A stretch of DNA of 64,000 bases, taken from Cellulomonas avistercoris. Its GTDB lineage: Bacteria; Actinomycetota; Actinomycetes; Actinomycetales; Cellulomonadaceae. The DNA lies in the NCBI RefSeq assembly GCF_014836445.1, contig NZ_JACSQV010000002.1:132789-196788 (forward strand), written 5' to 3'. The translations under genes were made by a program, and so were the position numbers. Of this stretch, positions 1-8,305 are shown one piece after another; within the stretch, counting starts at the first letter, position 1, and every line of letters begins with the position of its first letter. The notes below the pieces were generated by a model. That model was not told where the DNA came from. It made no database searches and was given only the letters and a program-made list of their open reading frames with translations.

Positions 1-2
1 CG

Positions 3-260
3 CGCCAGGACGTCGTCGACGCCGCACGCGACGCCAACGTCGACGACGAGCACGACCCCGAGGGCGCCACCATCGCGTTCGAGCGCGCCCAGCTCGACGC
101 GCTCGGCGCCGCGGCGAGCAGGCGCCTGGTCGAGGTCGACGCGGCCCTCGCGCGCCTCGCGGCCGGGACGTACGGGACGTGCGCGGTGGGCGGCGAGCCG
201 ATCGACGACGCCCGGCTCGAGGCACGGCCCACGGCCACCACCTGCGTCGTCCACTCCTGA
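3..260 (+). CDS. TraR/DksA-family zinc-finger-like protein, C-terminal part (5' end outside window)
   Basis: Only the last 85 residues are present; the reading frame enters from the left edge and stops at TGA 258-260. The final part follows the DksA/TraR C-terminal pattern: YGTC, then a GEPI-like turn, RLEARP, and a last Cys. Members of this family bind RNA polymerase near the secondary channel or act as small zinc-finger regulators. Two of the four usual zinc cysteines are missing: the first CxxC reads C-A-V-G and the second C-V-V-H. This resembles the degenerate finger of many actinobacterial members. It is probably unrelated to the exopolysaccharide operon that follows after a 230-nt gap. 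Confidence 0.75.
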   Translation, partial: RQDVVDAARDANVDDEHDPEGATIAFERAQLDALGAAASRRLVEVDAALARLAAGTYGTCAVGGEPIDDARLEARPTATTCVVHS

Positions 261-357
261 GACGACACGGCCGGCAGACCCGCTGACCAGCCGCCGCACG
301 CATCCGGCGACGTCGCGGCCGACCCGAGCCCGCAACGAACAATTCACACAGACCGGG

Positions 358-386
358 TTATTTCTCCCGTCATGCGCCCCTATGAT
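358..386 (+). promoter_or_regulatory. Candidate promoter of the exopolysaccharide operon
   Basis: The 261-492 gap contains an unusually AT-rich island for this genome. Within it, TTATTT at 358-363 and TATGAT at 381-386 are separated by exactly 17 nt, as in a housekeeping sigma-factor promoter. It would give a leader of about 100 nt before the first glycosyltransferase start at 493. No other gene lies in the gap. The assignment rests on hexamer match and spacing only. Confidence 0.45.
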
Positions 387-492
387 CGTCCGGATCGACG
401 ATGGCGCCTGTCCCCCTCGCCGACCGTGCGGTCCGTCCGCCGCGGCTCGCGGCGGGACGTGGCGCGGTCACTCCACCGGCGGGGGGCACGGT

Positions 493-1605
493 ATGGAGCA
501 GGGACGCACGGCGACGGCCGACGCAGGTGCCGCGACGACGGCGACGACCCCGGACGCGGCGACCCGCACCGCCGCGCGCCGGCTCCGCGTCCTGCACTCG
601 CTGCAGCCGCCCGACGGCACCACGCGCTACGTCGACCAGATGCTCGGCGGCGCGGGCGGCGACGTCGACGCCCTGGTGTTCTCGTGGCGCACGGCCCTGC
701 GCGGCGGGTACGACGTGCTGCACGTGCACTGGCCCGAGCTGCTGGTCCGCCACCCGCGTCCCGTGCGGCGCCTCGGCCGCCGGGCCGCGCTGCGCGTGGT
801 GCTGGCCCTCGCGCGGGCACGCCGCGTCCCCGTGGTCCGGACCCTGCACAACACGGTCCCCCACGAGTCGGTCAGCCGCCCCGAGGCCCGCGCGCTCGCG
901 GCCGTCGACGCCGCGACCACCCTCTACGTCCTGCTGACCCCCGCGACCCCGGCGCCCGGCGGGGCCCCGAGCGTGCGGATCCCGCTGGGCCACTACCGCG
1001 ACGTCTTCGCGCCCCTCCCGCAGGCGGCGACGACGCCCGGCCACCTCGTGACCATCGGGCTGCTGCGCCCCTACAAGGGCGTCGAGGAGCTGCTCGACGC
1101 GTTCGCCGCGCTGCCGGACCCGGACCTGCGCCTGACCGTGGCGGGCAGGCCGACGCCCGACCTGGCCCCCACGATCGAGGCGGCGGCGGCACGCGACCCC
1201 CGCATCGGCACGGACCTGCGCTTCGTCCCCGACGCGACGTTCGTCGAGCACGTCACCTCCGCCGAGCTCGTCGTGCTGCCCTACCGGCAGATGACCAACT
1301 CCGGCGTGCTGCTCGCGGCGCTGTCCCTCGACCGGCCCTGCCTGGTACCCGCGTCCCCCGCCAACGCCGCCGTCGCGGCCGAGGTGGGCGACGGCTGGGT
1401 CCTGCAGTACGAGGGCGACGTCGACGCGGCCGTCCTCGCCGACGGGCTGCACCGCGCACGCACCACGCCGCGGGCCGACCGCCCCGACCTGGGCGCACGC
1501 GACTGGCAGACCGTCGGCGCCGCGCACGAGGACGCGTACCGGACCGCGCTCGCGCTCGTCCGCGGCCGGCGCCGGCCCGGCCCCGGCGCCCGGGCGGGTG
1601 CGTGA
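493..1605 (+). CDS. GT4-type glycosyltransferase
   Basis: First gene of the exopolysaccharide locus, 370 aa. The N-terminal half has the LRVLHSLQPP and DVLHVHWPE pattern, and the C-terminal half has GLLRPYKGVEELL and a VVLPYRQMTNSGVLLAAL segment. These are hallmarks of GT-B enzymes of the GT4 kind, which transfer a sugar from a nucleotide donor to a lipid-linked acceptor at the inner membrane face. The frame is open further upstream, but ATG 493 follows a G-rich ribosome-binding site at 479-486 and the sequence before it is unlike the family. Its GTGA overlap with the flippase gene (1602) implies translational coupling. Sugar specificity cannot be read from sequence. Confidence 0.85.
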   Translation: MEQGRTATADAGAATTATTPDAATRTAARRLRVLHSLQPPDGTTRYVDQMLGGAGGDVDALVFSWRTALRGGYDVLHVHWPELLVRHPRPVRRLGRRAALRVVLALARARRVPVVRTLHNTVPHESVSRPEARALAAVDAATTLYVLLTPATPAPGGAPSVRIPLGHYRDVFAPLPQAATTPGHLVTIGLLRPYKGVEELLDAFAALPDPDLRLTVAGRPTPDLAPTIEAAAARDPRIGTDLRFVPDATFVEHVTSAELVVLPYRQMTNSGVLLAALSLDRPCLVPASPANAAVAAEVGDGWVLQYEGDVDAAVLADGLHRARTTPRADRPDLGARDWQTVGAAHEDAYRTALALVRGRRRPGPGARAGA

Positions 1606-3206
1606 CGGCCCCGGCCGGGCTCGGCACGTCCGCGTCGCGCGGGGCGGCCGTCACGCTCGTGGGGCAGGGGGCGCGGATCGCGCTCCTGCTGACCGGCGTC
1701 GTCGTCCTCGCGCGCCTGCTCTCGCCGCAGGACTACGGCCTGCTCGCGATGGTCATGGCCGTCACGGGCGTCGCCGACATCCTGCGCGACTTCGGCCTCG
1801 GGAGCGCCGCCGTGCAGGCCCGCACGCTGAGCCGCGGCCAGCGCAGCAACCTGTTCTGGCTGAGCACCGGCACCGGCGTCGTCCTCGCGCTGCTCGTGCT
1901 GGCGGTCGCGCCGCTGCTCGCGGCGTTCTACGACGAGCCGCGCCTGCGGGGCGTCACCGCCCTGCTGTCGGTCACCTTCGTGCTCAACGGGGTCATGACG
2001 CAGTACAAGGCCGACCTGCAGCGCCGCCTGCGGTTCGGGGCCCTGACAGGCCTCGAGCTCGGCGGGCAGGCCGTGGGGCTCGCCGCGGCCGTCGCGCTCG
2101 CCGCGGGCGGCGCCGGGTACTGGGCCCTGGTCGCGCAGCAGGTCGTGCAGCTCGCCGCGCAGCTCGTCGTGCTGGTCGTGGTGTGCCGGTGGCTGCCCGG
2201 GCGCTGGGCCCGCGACGAGCCGGTCCGGCCGTTCGTGTCGTTCGGCGCGAACCTCGTCGGCAGCCAGGTGCTGGCGCACGCGAGCAACAACGTCGACTCC
2301 GTCGTCATCGGCTCGAGCCTGGGTGCCGGGCCCCTCGGCCTGTACAACCGTGCGTTCCAGCTGCTGGTCCTGCCGCTCTACCAGATCAACGCGCCGGTCA
2401 CGCGGGTCGCGCTGCCCGTGCTCGCGCGCCTCGTCGACGACCCGCCGCGCTACCGCCACTACCTGCTGACCGCCCAGACGGCGATGCTCAACCTCGTCAG
2501 CGCAATGCTCGCGTTCGCCGCCGCGCAGGCCCCGGCCGTCGTGCTCGTCGCCCTGGGCCCACGCTGGCTCGAGACGGCCGGGCTCTTCCAGGTCCTGTCG
2601 ATCGCCGGGTTCTTCACCATGGCCGGCTACGCCTGCTACTGGGTGTACCTGTCGCAGGGCCTGACGCGCGAGCACCTGCGCCTGTCGCTCGTGACCCGCC
2701 CCGTGCAGATCGCCATGATCGTCGGCGGCGCGCACTGGGGGCTGTACGGCGTCGCGTGGGCGTACGCCGCGGCCGTCGTGCTGCAGTGGCCCGCGAACCT
2801 GTGGTGGCTGCACCGCGTCTCCGACGCCCCCGTGGGCCGGATCTGGAGCAACGGCGCCCGCACGGTCCTCGTCTACGGCTGGGCGCTGGTCGCGAGCGCG
2901 GCGGCCACGCGCTGGCTGCCGCCCGGCGAGACGTGGCTCGCCCTGGCGACCGGTGCGCTCGCGCTCGTCGCGGCGCTCGCGCTCGCCGCCCTGGCTGTGC
3001 CGGCCTACCGGCGCGACCTGCGGACGGTCGCCGGCCTGCGCCACCAGCTCCGGGGACGCGGCGCCCCTGCCGCAGCACCGGCCACCCCTCCCGCACCGGT
3101 CGCGGACCACGGCCACCGGCCTGCCCCGGCCCTCACCCCCCGCACCGCACCCGCCGCACGCCCGCCGCACCACCCCGTGCGCACGCCCGACGAGGAGCCC
3201 CGATGA
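1602..3206 (+). CDS. Wzx-type polysaccharide flippase (MOP/oligosaccharide exporter superfamily)
   Basis: A 534-aa hydrophobic protein with about 12-14 predicted membrane spans. The N-terminus reads ARIALLLTGVVVLARLLSPQDYGLLAMV, the typical start of WzxC/RfbX-like lipopolysaccharide flippases. It should move the undecaprenyl-linked repeat unit from the cytoplasmic to the outer face of the membrane. GTG 1602 overlaps the stop of the preceding gene and is the first start that keeps the family N-terminus. The last 45 or so residues are a Pro/Ala-rich tail with no family equivalent. Its stop overlaps the next start (ATGA at 3203). Confidence 0.92.
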   Translation: MTAPAGLGTSASRGAAVTLVGQGARIALLLTGVVVLARLLSPQDYGLLAMVMAVTGVADILRDFGLGSAAVQARTLSRGQRSNLFWLSTGTGVVLALLVLAVAPLLAAFYDEPRLRGVTALLSVTFVLNGVMTQYKADLQRRLRFGALTGLELGGQAVGLAAAVALAAGGAGYWALVAQQVVQLAAQLVVLVVVCRWLPGRWARDEPVRPFVSFGANLVGSQVLAHASNNVDSVVIGSSLGAGPLGLYNRAFQLLVLPLYQINAPVTRVALPVLARLVDDPPRYRHYLLTAQTAMLNLVSAMLAFAAAQAPAVVLVALGPRWLETAGLFQVLSIAGFFTMAGYACYWVYLSQGLTREHLRLSLVTRPVQIAMIVGGAHWGLYGVAWAYAAAVVLQWPANLWWLHRVSDAPVGRIWSNGARTVLVYGWALVASAAATRWLPPGETWLALATGALALVAALALAALAVPAYRRDLRTVAGLRHQLRGRGAPAAAPATPPAPVADHGHRPAPALTPRTAPAARPPHHPVRTPDEEPR

Positions 3207-4114
3207 CCGACACGACCCACCGTGCGCCGCACCCCGGCCGGCGGGCCTTCCTCGCCGGCGCCGCCGTCGCCGGGCTCGGCGCCGCCGGGCTGCTCGGCGC
3301 CCCCGTGGCGCGCGCCGCTAGCCTGCCGCGCCTGCCCGGCGAGATCAGCCGCCGCGCCGACCAGCGCACCGCCGCGGGCACGCGCTACGACGCCGTCCAG
3401 GTCGACGTCTCGGGCGACCGCGCGTGGCTGATGATCCCGCAGGGCCTGCGGCTCGACGAGCCCGTCGGGCTCGCGTGGTTCTACCACGGCGCCGGGTCCG
3501 ACCACGGGGCGCTGCTCGACGGATTCGGGTACGAGTCGCGCCAGCTCATGGACCGCGGGCTGGCGTGCATCTGCCAGGACGCCGGCGGCAACGGGTACGC
3601 CGGGCCCTACGCGATGTCCGCGCAGGCCGCCGGGTGGCGGTACGTGTCGTCCCTGGCGGACGTGGGGGCCAACTTCCTGCGCGCGACGTCCGGCGGCGGT
3701 GCGCTCGCCGCCGAGGTGCTCGGCGCGGGCCTGCTGCCCGACGTCGTGGGCCTGTACTTCGTCAACGGCATCTGGGACGTGCGGCGGTCGTACGACCTGG
3801 GCGGCCGTGCCGAGATCGGCCCCGCGTACGGGTACTCCACGGCGGCCGTCGACCGCACCAACCCGGCCCGGCACCCCGCGTCCGCCTGGGCGGGCGACCG
3901 CATCCGCATCGTCCACACCACCGGGCTCGACCTCGTGACACCACCGCAGGTCCACGCCATCCCGTTCTACGAGCGCGCACGCCAGCAGGGGGCCGACGTG
4001 ACGGTCCGCACCCACGACCTGGGGCACACCACGCCGCCGTTCGTCGGCAACGAGGTGCCGCTGTACTTCACGCGCTGGTTCCGGGCCTGGCAGGCGGAGC
4101 AGGCACGTGGCTGA
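3203..4114 (+). CDS. Tat-exported alpha/beta-hydrolase-like protein
   Basis: A 303-aa protein with a twin-arginine signal near residues 13-35 (GRRAFLAGAAVAGLG, then an Ala-rich stretch ending ARAA). The mature part has YHGAGSDHG (oxyanion-hole region), ATSGGG (possible nucleophile elbow with Ser, A-x-S-x-G instead of G-x-S-x-G) and a late HDLGHTTPP with a candidate catalytic His. It looks like an exported esterase or poly(hydroxybutyrate)-depolymerase-like hydrolase. Embedded between the flippase and an acyltransferase, with overlaps on both sides, it could trim acyl groups from the polysaccharide outside the cell. The catalytic assignment is tentative because the elbow is non-canonical. Confidence 0.65.
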   Translation: MTDTTHRAPHPGRRAFLAGAAVAGLGAAGLLGAPVARAASLPRLPGEISRRADQRTAAGTRYDAVQVDVSGDRAWLMIPQGLRLDEPVGLAWFYHGAGSDHGALLDGFGYESRQLMDRGLACICQDAGGNGYAGPYAMSAQAAGWRYVSSLADVGANFLRATSGGGALAAEVLGAGLLPDVVGLYFVNGIWDVRRSYDLGGRAEIGPAYGYSTAAVDRTNPARHPASAWAGDRIRIVHTTGLDLVTPPQVHAIPFYERARQQGADVTVRTHDLGHTTPPFVGNEVPLYFTRWFRAWQAEQARG

Positions 4115-5264
4115 GGGCACCGCCGCCCGCCGTCACGGCTGGGTGGACCTCGCCAAGGGCGTCGCGATCGTCATGGTCGTGGCGTACCACGCGCTGCTGT
4201 TCCTCGAGACGGCGGACGTGGGTGTCGCACCGCTCGGCCGCGCGCGGCTCGCGCTCGAGCTCTACCCCATGCCCGCGTTCTTCCTGCTCGCGGGCGTCAT
4301 GCAGCGCCGGCTCGTCACGACGCGCTGGGCGCAGGTCTGGCAGCGGCGCGTGCTGCCGCTGCTGTACCTGCTCGTCGTGTGGTCGCTCGTGCGGTTCGCG
4401 TTCTTCACCGCGCTGCCGATGGTGCGGTCCGACGGTCCGCCCTGGTCGGGCCGCGACGCCTCGCGGCTGCTGCTCGTGCTCGTCGCGCCCGACAGCATCT
4501 ACTGGTTCCTCTGGGCGCTCGCGGCCGTCACCGTCCTGACGTGGCTGCTGCGCCGCCACCCGGTCCCGTCGGTCGTCGGGGCGGTCCTGGTCAGCGGCGC
4601 CGTGACGTCAGGGCTGGTCGTCACCGGGGTGTTCGCGTGGGACCGCGCGCTCGCGTTCCTCGCGCCGTACGTCGTCGGCGTGCACGCCGGGCCCTGGGTG
4701 GTGCGGGCGGTCGCCGCCATGACGTGGCGCCGCGTGGCGCTCGCGGTCGGCGTCGTGCTGCTCGTGCTCGCGGCGCTCGTCGCGGTGCCGCTCACGCGGC
4801 GCGTGCCCGGAGCCGCCCTGCTCGGCCAGGCGGCGGTGCTCGCGGCCGCCCTCGGCGCCGCGCACCTCGTCGGCGAGCGCCCGTGGACGCGTCCGCTGCG
4901 GGACCTGGGGCGGCGCAGCCTGCCCCTGTACCTCGTCCACCTGTACCCCGTCGCGCTGCTGACCATCGCGGTCCGGCAGGTGCCCGCGCTGCACGGCACG
5001 CCCGCGCGCGGGATGCCGCTGGTCGCGCTCGTGACGGTGCTCTCGCTGCTCGCGTCGCTGCTGGTCGCGCGGCTCCTGCCCAACCGCTGGCGGCTGCTGC
5101 AGCTGCCCACGACCCTGCTGCGGCCCCGCCGCACCGCACGCGTCGACGTCGCCGCCGCGCCGGCGCACGTCCCCGCCGCGCGGGCCGACGTCCCCGCCGA
5201 CGCCCCGCGCGCGCCGGCCACCGCGGGCGCACCGGCACCCGAGCTGCAGACGGAGGACCGATGA
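4107..5264 (+). CDS. Acyltransferase 3 family integral membrane protein
   Basis: A 385-aa multi-spanning protein. The N-terminus GWVDLAKGVAIVMVVAYHA carries the family signature with the essential His at the end of the first helix, and about ten hydrophobic helices follow. Acyltransferase-3 (OafA/WecH/Oac-like) proteins O-acetylate or O-succinylate surface polysaccharides. A decoration role here is inferred from context. GTG 4107 overlaps the upstream stop by 8 nt. The C-terminal 55 residues form a Pro/Ala-rich soluble tail. Its stop overlaps ATG 5261 of the esterase gene. Confidence 0.9.
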   Translation: MAEGTAARRHGWVDLAKGVAIVMVVAYHALLFLETADVGVAPLGRARLALELYPMPAFFLLAGVMQRRLVTTRWAQVWQRRVLPLLYLLVVWSLVRFAFFTALPMVRSDGPPWSGRDASRLLLVLVAPDSIYWFLWALAAVTVLTWLLRRHPVPSVVGAVLVSGAVTSGLVVTGVFAWDRALAFLAPYVVGVHAGPWVVRAVAAMTWRRVALAVGVVLLVLAALVAVPLTRRVPGAALLGQAAVLAAALGAAHLVGERPWTRPLRDLGRRSLPLYLVHLYPVALLTIAVRQVPALHGTPARGMPLVALVTVLSLLASLLVARLLPNRWRLLQLPTTLLRPRRTARVDVAAAPAHVPAARADVPADAPRAPATAGAPAPELQTEDR

Positions 5265-6178
5265 CACCCGCCCCGACCGCCCGCGGAGCGTGGCGAGCCG
5301 TCGCCGCGGCGCTGGCCGTCGCCGCCGCCGTCGCCGCGTGCGCGGGACCGCCGGACCCGGTCCTGGCCGTCGGCGCGCACGAGCGGCCCGCGTCGATCGA
5401 GCGCGACCTCACGTACGCGGCCCCCGACGACGTCCCGCTGACCCTCGACGCCTACCTGCCGCGCCGCGGCGAGGGGACCGTGCCCGCGGTCGTGCTCGTG
5501 CACGGCGGCGCGTTCGTCGGCGGCTCCAAGGACAGCGCGGGCATGGTCGGCGTCGCACGGCGCCTGCAGGACCACGGCGTCGCCGCGTTCGCCGTCTCCT
5601 ACCGCCTCGCACCCGAGCACACGTACCCCGCGCCCGTCGACGACGTCGCCGCCGCCGTCGCGTGGCTGCGCGACCCCGCGCAGCAGGCCGCCTACGGCGT
5701 GGACCCCGAGCGCGTCGGTGTCCTCGGCACGTCGGCCGGCGCGACCCTCGCCCTCACCCTCGGCACGCGGCCCGCCGCCGAGACCGGCGTCAAGGGCGTC
5801 GTCGCGCTGTCCGCCGCGACGCTCCTCACGGCCGACGGCCTGGGCCTCGGCACGACCGCCCCCGCGGAGGTCGACGCGGCGCTCGCCTACCTCGGCTGCC
5901 CCGAGGTCGACGCGTGCCCCGTCGGCGAGCCGGCCTCACCCGCGCTGACCGTCACGGCCGCGTCGAGCCCGGCGCTGCTGGTCAACGGCACCGCCGAGTC
6001 CATCCCGCTGCCGCACGCCGAGCGCATGAGCCAGTCGCTGGCAGCCGCCGGCGTGGCCCACGAGCTCGTGACCGTCGAGGGCGACGCGCACGGCGCCCAC
6101 CTCCTCGACGAGACGGTCTGGCCGCGCGTCCTGGAGTTCCTCGACACCCGCCTCGCCCCACCGGGAGCCGCCGGATGA
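5261..6178 (+). CDS. Esterase/lipase-like alpha/beta-hydrolase, predicted lipoprotein
   Basis: A 305-aa protein. A hydrophobic signal segment ends in VAACAGP, a lipobox, so it is probably lipid-anchored at the outer membrane face. The hydrolase core shows LVHGGAFVGG (HGG oxyanion motif), GTSAG (nucleophile Ser), and a late GDAHGAHL with the likely catalytic His, as in the alpha/beta-hydrolase-3 and BD-FAE families. With the acyltransferase directly upstream, a role in removing or editing ester groups on the polysaccharide is plausible, but this is inference. It starts at ATG 5261 in an ATGA overlap and ends overlapping ATG 6175. Confidence 0.85.
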   Translation: MTPAPTARGAWRAVAAALAVAAAVAACAGPPDPVLAVGAHERPASIERDLTYAAPDDVPLTLDAYLPRRGEGTVPAVVLVHGGAFVGGSKDSAGMVGVARRLQDHGVAAFAVSYRLAPEHTYPAPVDDVAAAVAWLRDPAQQAAYGVDPERVGVLGTSAGATLALTLGTRPAAETGVKGVVALSAATLLTADGLGLGTTAPAEVDAALAYLGCPEVDACPVGEPASPALTVTAASSPALLVNGTAESIPLPHAERMSQSLAAAGVAHELVTVEGDAHGAHLLDETVWPRVLEFLDTRLAPPGAAG

Positions 6179-7134
6179 CCGCCCTGTCGATCGTGATGCC
6201 GACGTACGAGGCCGCCGGGTGGGTCGCGGGCACGCTGCGCGCCGTGCTGGCCCAGACCGTCGACGACCTCGAGGTCGTCGTGGTCGACGACGGCTCGCGC
6301 GACGCGACCGTGGACGTCTGCCGGGACGTCGCCGCGCGGGACCCGCGCGTGCGGGTCGTGGCGCTCGAGCAGAACGCCGGTGTCTCGCACGCGCGCCGGG
6401 TGGCGGTCGCGCAGGCCCGCGGCGAGCACGTGTGGTTCGTCGACTCGGACGACCACGTGGCGCCCGACGCCGCCGCGCGCATGCTCGCCGCCGCGCGCGC
6501 CGACGACGCCGACGTGGTCCTGGCACGCGCGCGCTTCGTCTACCCCGACGCCACCACACGACCCGTGCCGTCCCCCGCCCCCGGCACCCGCAGCGGGACC
6601 GACGTGCTGCGGGCGCTGCTGCGCGGCGAGGCGTCGGGCCACCTGTGGAACAAGCTGCTGCGCCGCGACCTGCTGCGACCCGAGGACTTCGTCGCGGCAC
6701 GCGCGCACTCCGACCTCGCGCTCGCGGCAGCGGCGCTGGGCCGCGCCCGCCGCGCCGTGAGCATCGACGCGCACGTGTACGACTACCGCCTGCGCGAGGG
6801 GTCGATCATCACGACGCGGCGCAGCCGCGGCGAGTCGCTGCGCGTCGTCGGGGACGCCGTGGCGCGCACGGCCGCCGCGCACGGCATCGGCCCCGGCGAC
6901 CCCGACTACGAGTACTTCCGCTGCCGGTTCATCACCCTGTCGGCCGTCAAGGACCTCGTCGGCGCGACCGACGAGCCCGACGTCGCGCGCCTGCACACGC
7001 TGCGCCACGAGATCGGCCTGCCGCAGCTGCGCGCGCTCGCCGCACGGCGCGACACGCGCCGGCTCGCGCTCGCGCTCACCGCGCGCTGCTCCCTGCCCGC
7101 CCACCGCGTGCTGCTCGCGCTGGCCGCCCGGTGA
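6175..7134 (+). CDS. Family 2 glycosyltransferase (GT-A fold)
   Basis: A 319-aa protein beginning SIVMPTYEAAGWV, with VVDDGSRDAT (nucleotide binding), NAGVSHARR and FVDSDDH (the DxD-type metal motif). These are clear GT2 features. No membrane span is obvious, so it is probably a peripheral cytoplasmic transferase extending the repeat unit. It is coupled by ATGA overlap to the esterase gene. Downstream, its TGA at 7132-7134 lies in the first copy of a 12-bp tandem repeat that precedes the pyruvyl transferase gene. Confidence 0.9.
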   Translation: MTALSIVMPTYEAAGWVAGTLRAVLAQTVDDLEVVVVDDGSRDATVDVCRDVAARDPRVRVVALEQNAGVSHARRVAVAQARGEHVWFVDSDDHVAPDAAARMLAAARADDADVVLARARFVYPDATTRPVPSPAPGTRSGTDVLRALLRGEASGHLWNKLLRRDLLRPEDFVAARAHSDLALAAAALGRARRAVSIDAHVYDYRLREGSIITTRRSRGESLRVVGDAVARTAAAHGIGPGDPDYEYFRCRFITLSAVKDLVGATDEPDVARLHTLRHEIGLPQLRALAARRDTRRLALALTARCSLPAHRVLLALAAR

Positions 7135-7166
7135 CCGCCCCGGTGACCGCCCCCGTGACCGCCCCG
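7131..7166 (+). repeat. Three tandem 12-bp repeats, each offering an in-frame GTG
   Basis: The unit GTGACCGCCCC(G/C) occurs three times head to tail at 7131, 7143 and 7155. The first copy overlaps the stop of the glycosyltransferase gene. Every copy starts with GTG in the frame of the following pyruvyl transferase, so three alternative starts precede the better ATG at 7185. It may be a slippage product affecting coupling or start choice. Confidence 0.7.
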
Positions 7167-7184
7167 ACCGGAAGGACCGCGCCC

Positions 7185-8291
7185 ATGGAGGTCTTCGTCT
7201 CGGCCGTCGGCCAGCACGACAACATCGGTGACACCGTGCTGCGCCGCGCGTACCTGGACGTCGTGCGACCCCTGGGACGCCTCCACGTGTTCGTCGGCGA
7301 CAAGCCGGACGGCTACGTCGCCGGACTGCGGCTGCGACCCGACGACGTCGTCCACCGCGTGCCCGCGTCCTGGCGCCGGAGCGTCCGCGACGGCCTGCTC
7401 GCCGGGTCGTTCTACGGCTTCGACAGCGGTGAGACCGAGGTGCGCCGCCCGTACGCGCGCCGGTACACGCGGCTCGCGCCCCTGCTGGCCGTCAACCGCG
7501 CGCGCGGCGGCGCGGCCGTGCAGGTCGGCACGGGCGTGCGTGCGTCCTACCGGTGGCGCGTCCCGATCGCCGCAGTGCTCCGGCTGTGCGACGTCGTCTC
7601 CTGGCGCGACGCGTACAGCCGCGACCTCATGGGCGTCGGCGGCGTCGCGCCGGACTGGGGCTTCGCGCTCGGGCCGGACGCCGGCACGCTGCGCGCGGGC
7701 ACCGACCGGCCGCTGCTCGCCGTCTCGGTGCGGCAGGGCACCGGGTCCGTGCGCCGCGAGCCCCCGGACGCCGCGTGGGCCGGCCGTGTGCGAGCCCTCG
7801 CGGGCGGCCTGGGCCTGACGCCCGTCGTCGTCACCCAGGTGGGGCGCGACGCCCCGCTGGGCGACCGGATCGCCCGCGACCTCGGCGCCGAGCACGTCGG
7901 GTGGGACGGTGACGACCACGCCGCGCAGGAGGACCGGCTGCGCGAGGTGTACCGCAGCTGCAGCCACGTGCTCAGCGACCGGCTGCACGTCGCCGTCGTC
8001 GCGGCCACCGAGGGCGCCGTGCCCGTGGGGCTCACGGTGGCGGGAGCCCCGGGCGACGCGCCCGACAAGGTCGCGCGCACGCTCGCCGCCGCCGGCATCA
8101 CCGGCACGTGCCTGCCCGGCGACCTCACCGACGTCGACGGCGCGGTCGGCAGGCTCGCGGTCGCGAGCCGGGACGCCGTCGTCGACGCCGTGCTCGACTC
8201 CCGCGCGCGGCTCGACGCGCTCGGGGACCGGATCCACGCCGCCGCCGGGCACGTGCGCGTGCCCCCGGTGCCCGCGGGAGCCGCACCGTGA
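7185..8291 (+). CDS. Polysaccharide pyruvyl transferase family protein (copy 1)
   Basis: A 368-aa protein resembling CsaB/WcaK/EpsI-type pyruvyl transferases. It has VGQHDNIGDTVLRR at the N-terminus, PDWGFALG in the middle, and the conserved C-terminal SDRLHVAVVAATEGAVPV segment. Such enzymes add a ketal pyruvate from phosphoenolpyruvate to a sugar of the repeat unit. ATG 7185 has a good ribosome site (GGAAGGA at 7170-7176); the three GTG codons in the tandem repeat upstream are alternatives. A second, clearly related copy lies at 15214-16383, so two residues or two positions may be pyruvylated. Confidence 0.85.
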   Translation: MEVFVSAVGQHDNIGDTVLRRAYLDVVRPLGRLHVFVGDKPDGYVAGLRLRPDDVVHRVPASWRRSVRDGLLAGSFYGFDSGETEVRRPYARRYTRLAPLLAVNRARGGAAVQVGTGVRASYRWRVPIAAVLRLCDVVSWRDAYSRDLMGVGGVAPDWGFALGPDAGTLRAGTDRPLLAVSVRQGTGSVRREPPDAAWAGRVRALAGGLGLTPVVVTQVGRDAPLGDRIARDLGAEHVGWDGDDHAAQEDRLREVYRSCSHVLSDRLHVAVVAATEGAVPVGLTVAGAPGDAPDKVARTLAAAGITGTCLPGDLTDVDGAVGRLAVASRDAVVDAVLDSRARLDALGDRIHAAAGHVRVPPVPAGAAP

Positions 8292-8305
8292 CAGGGGGGA
8301 ACCAC

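Noticed and set aside
372..1601. In-frame N-terminal extension of the flippase frame, of about 410 codons
   Set aside because: The extension is low-complexity Arg/Pro/Ala and overlaps the GT4 gene. The family N-terminus begins right at GTG 1602.
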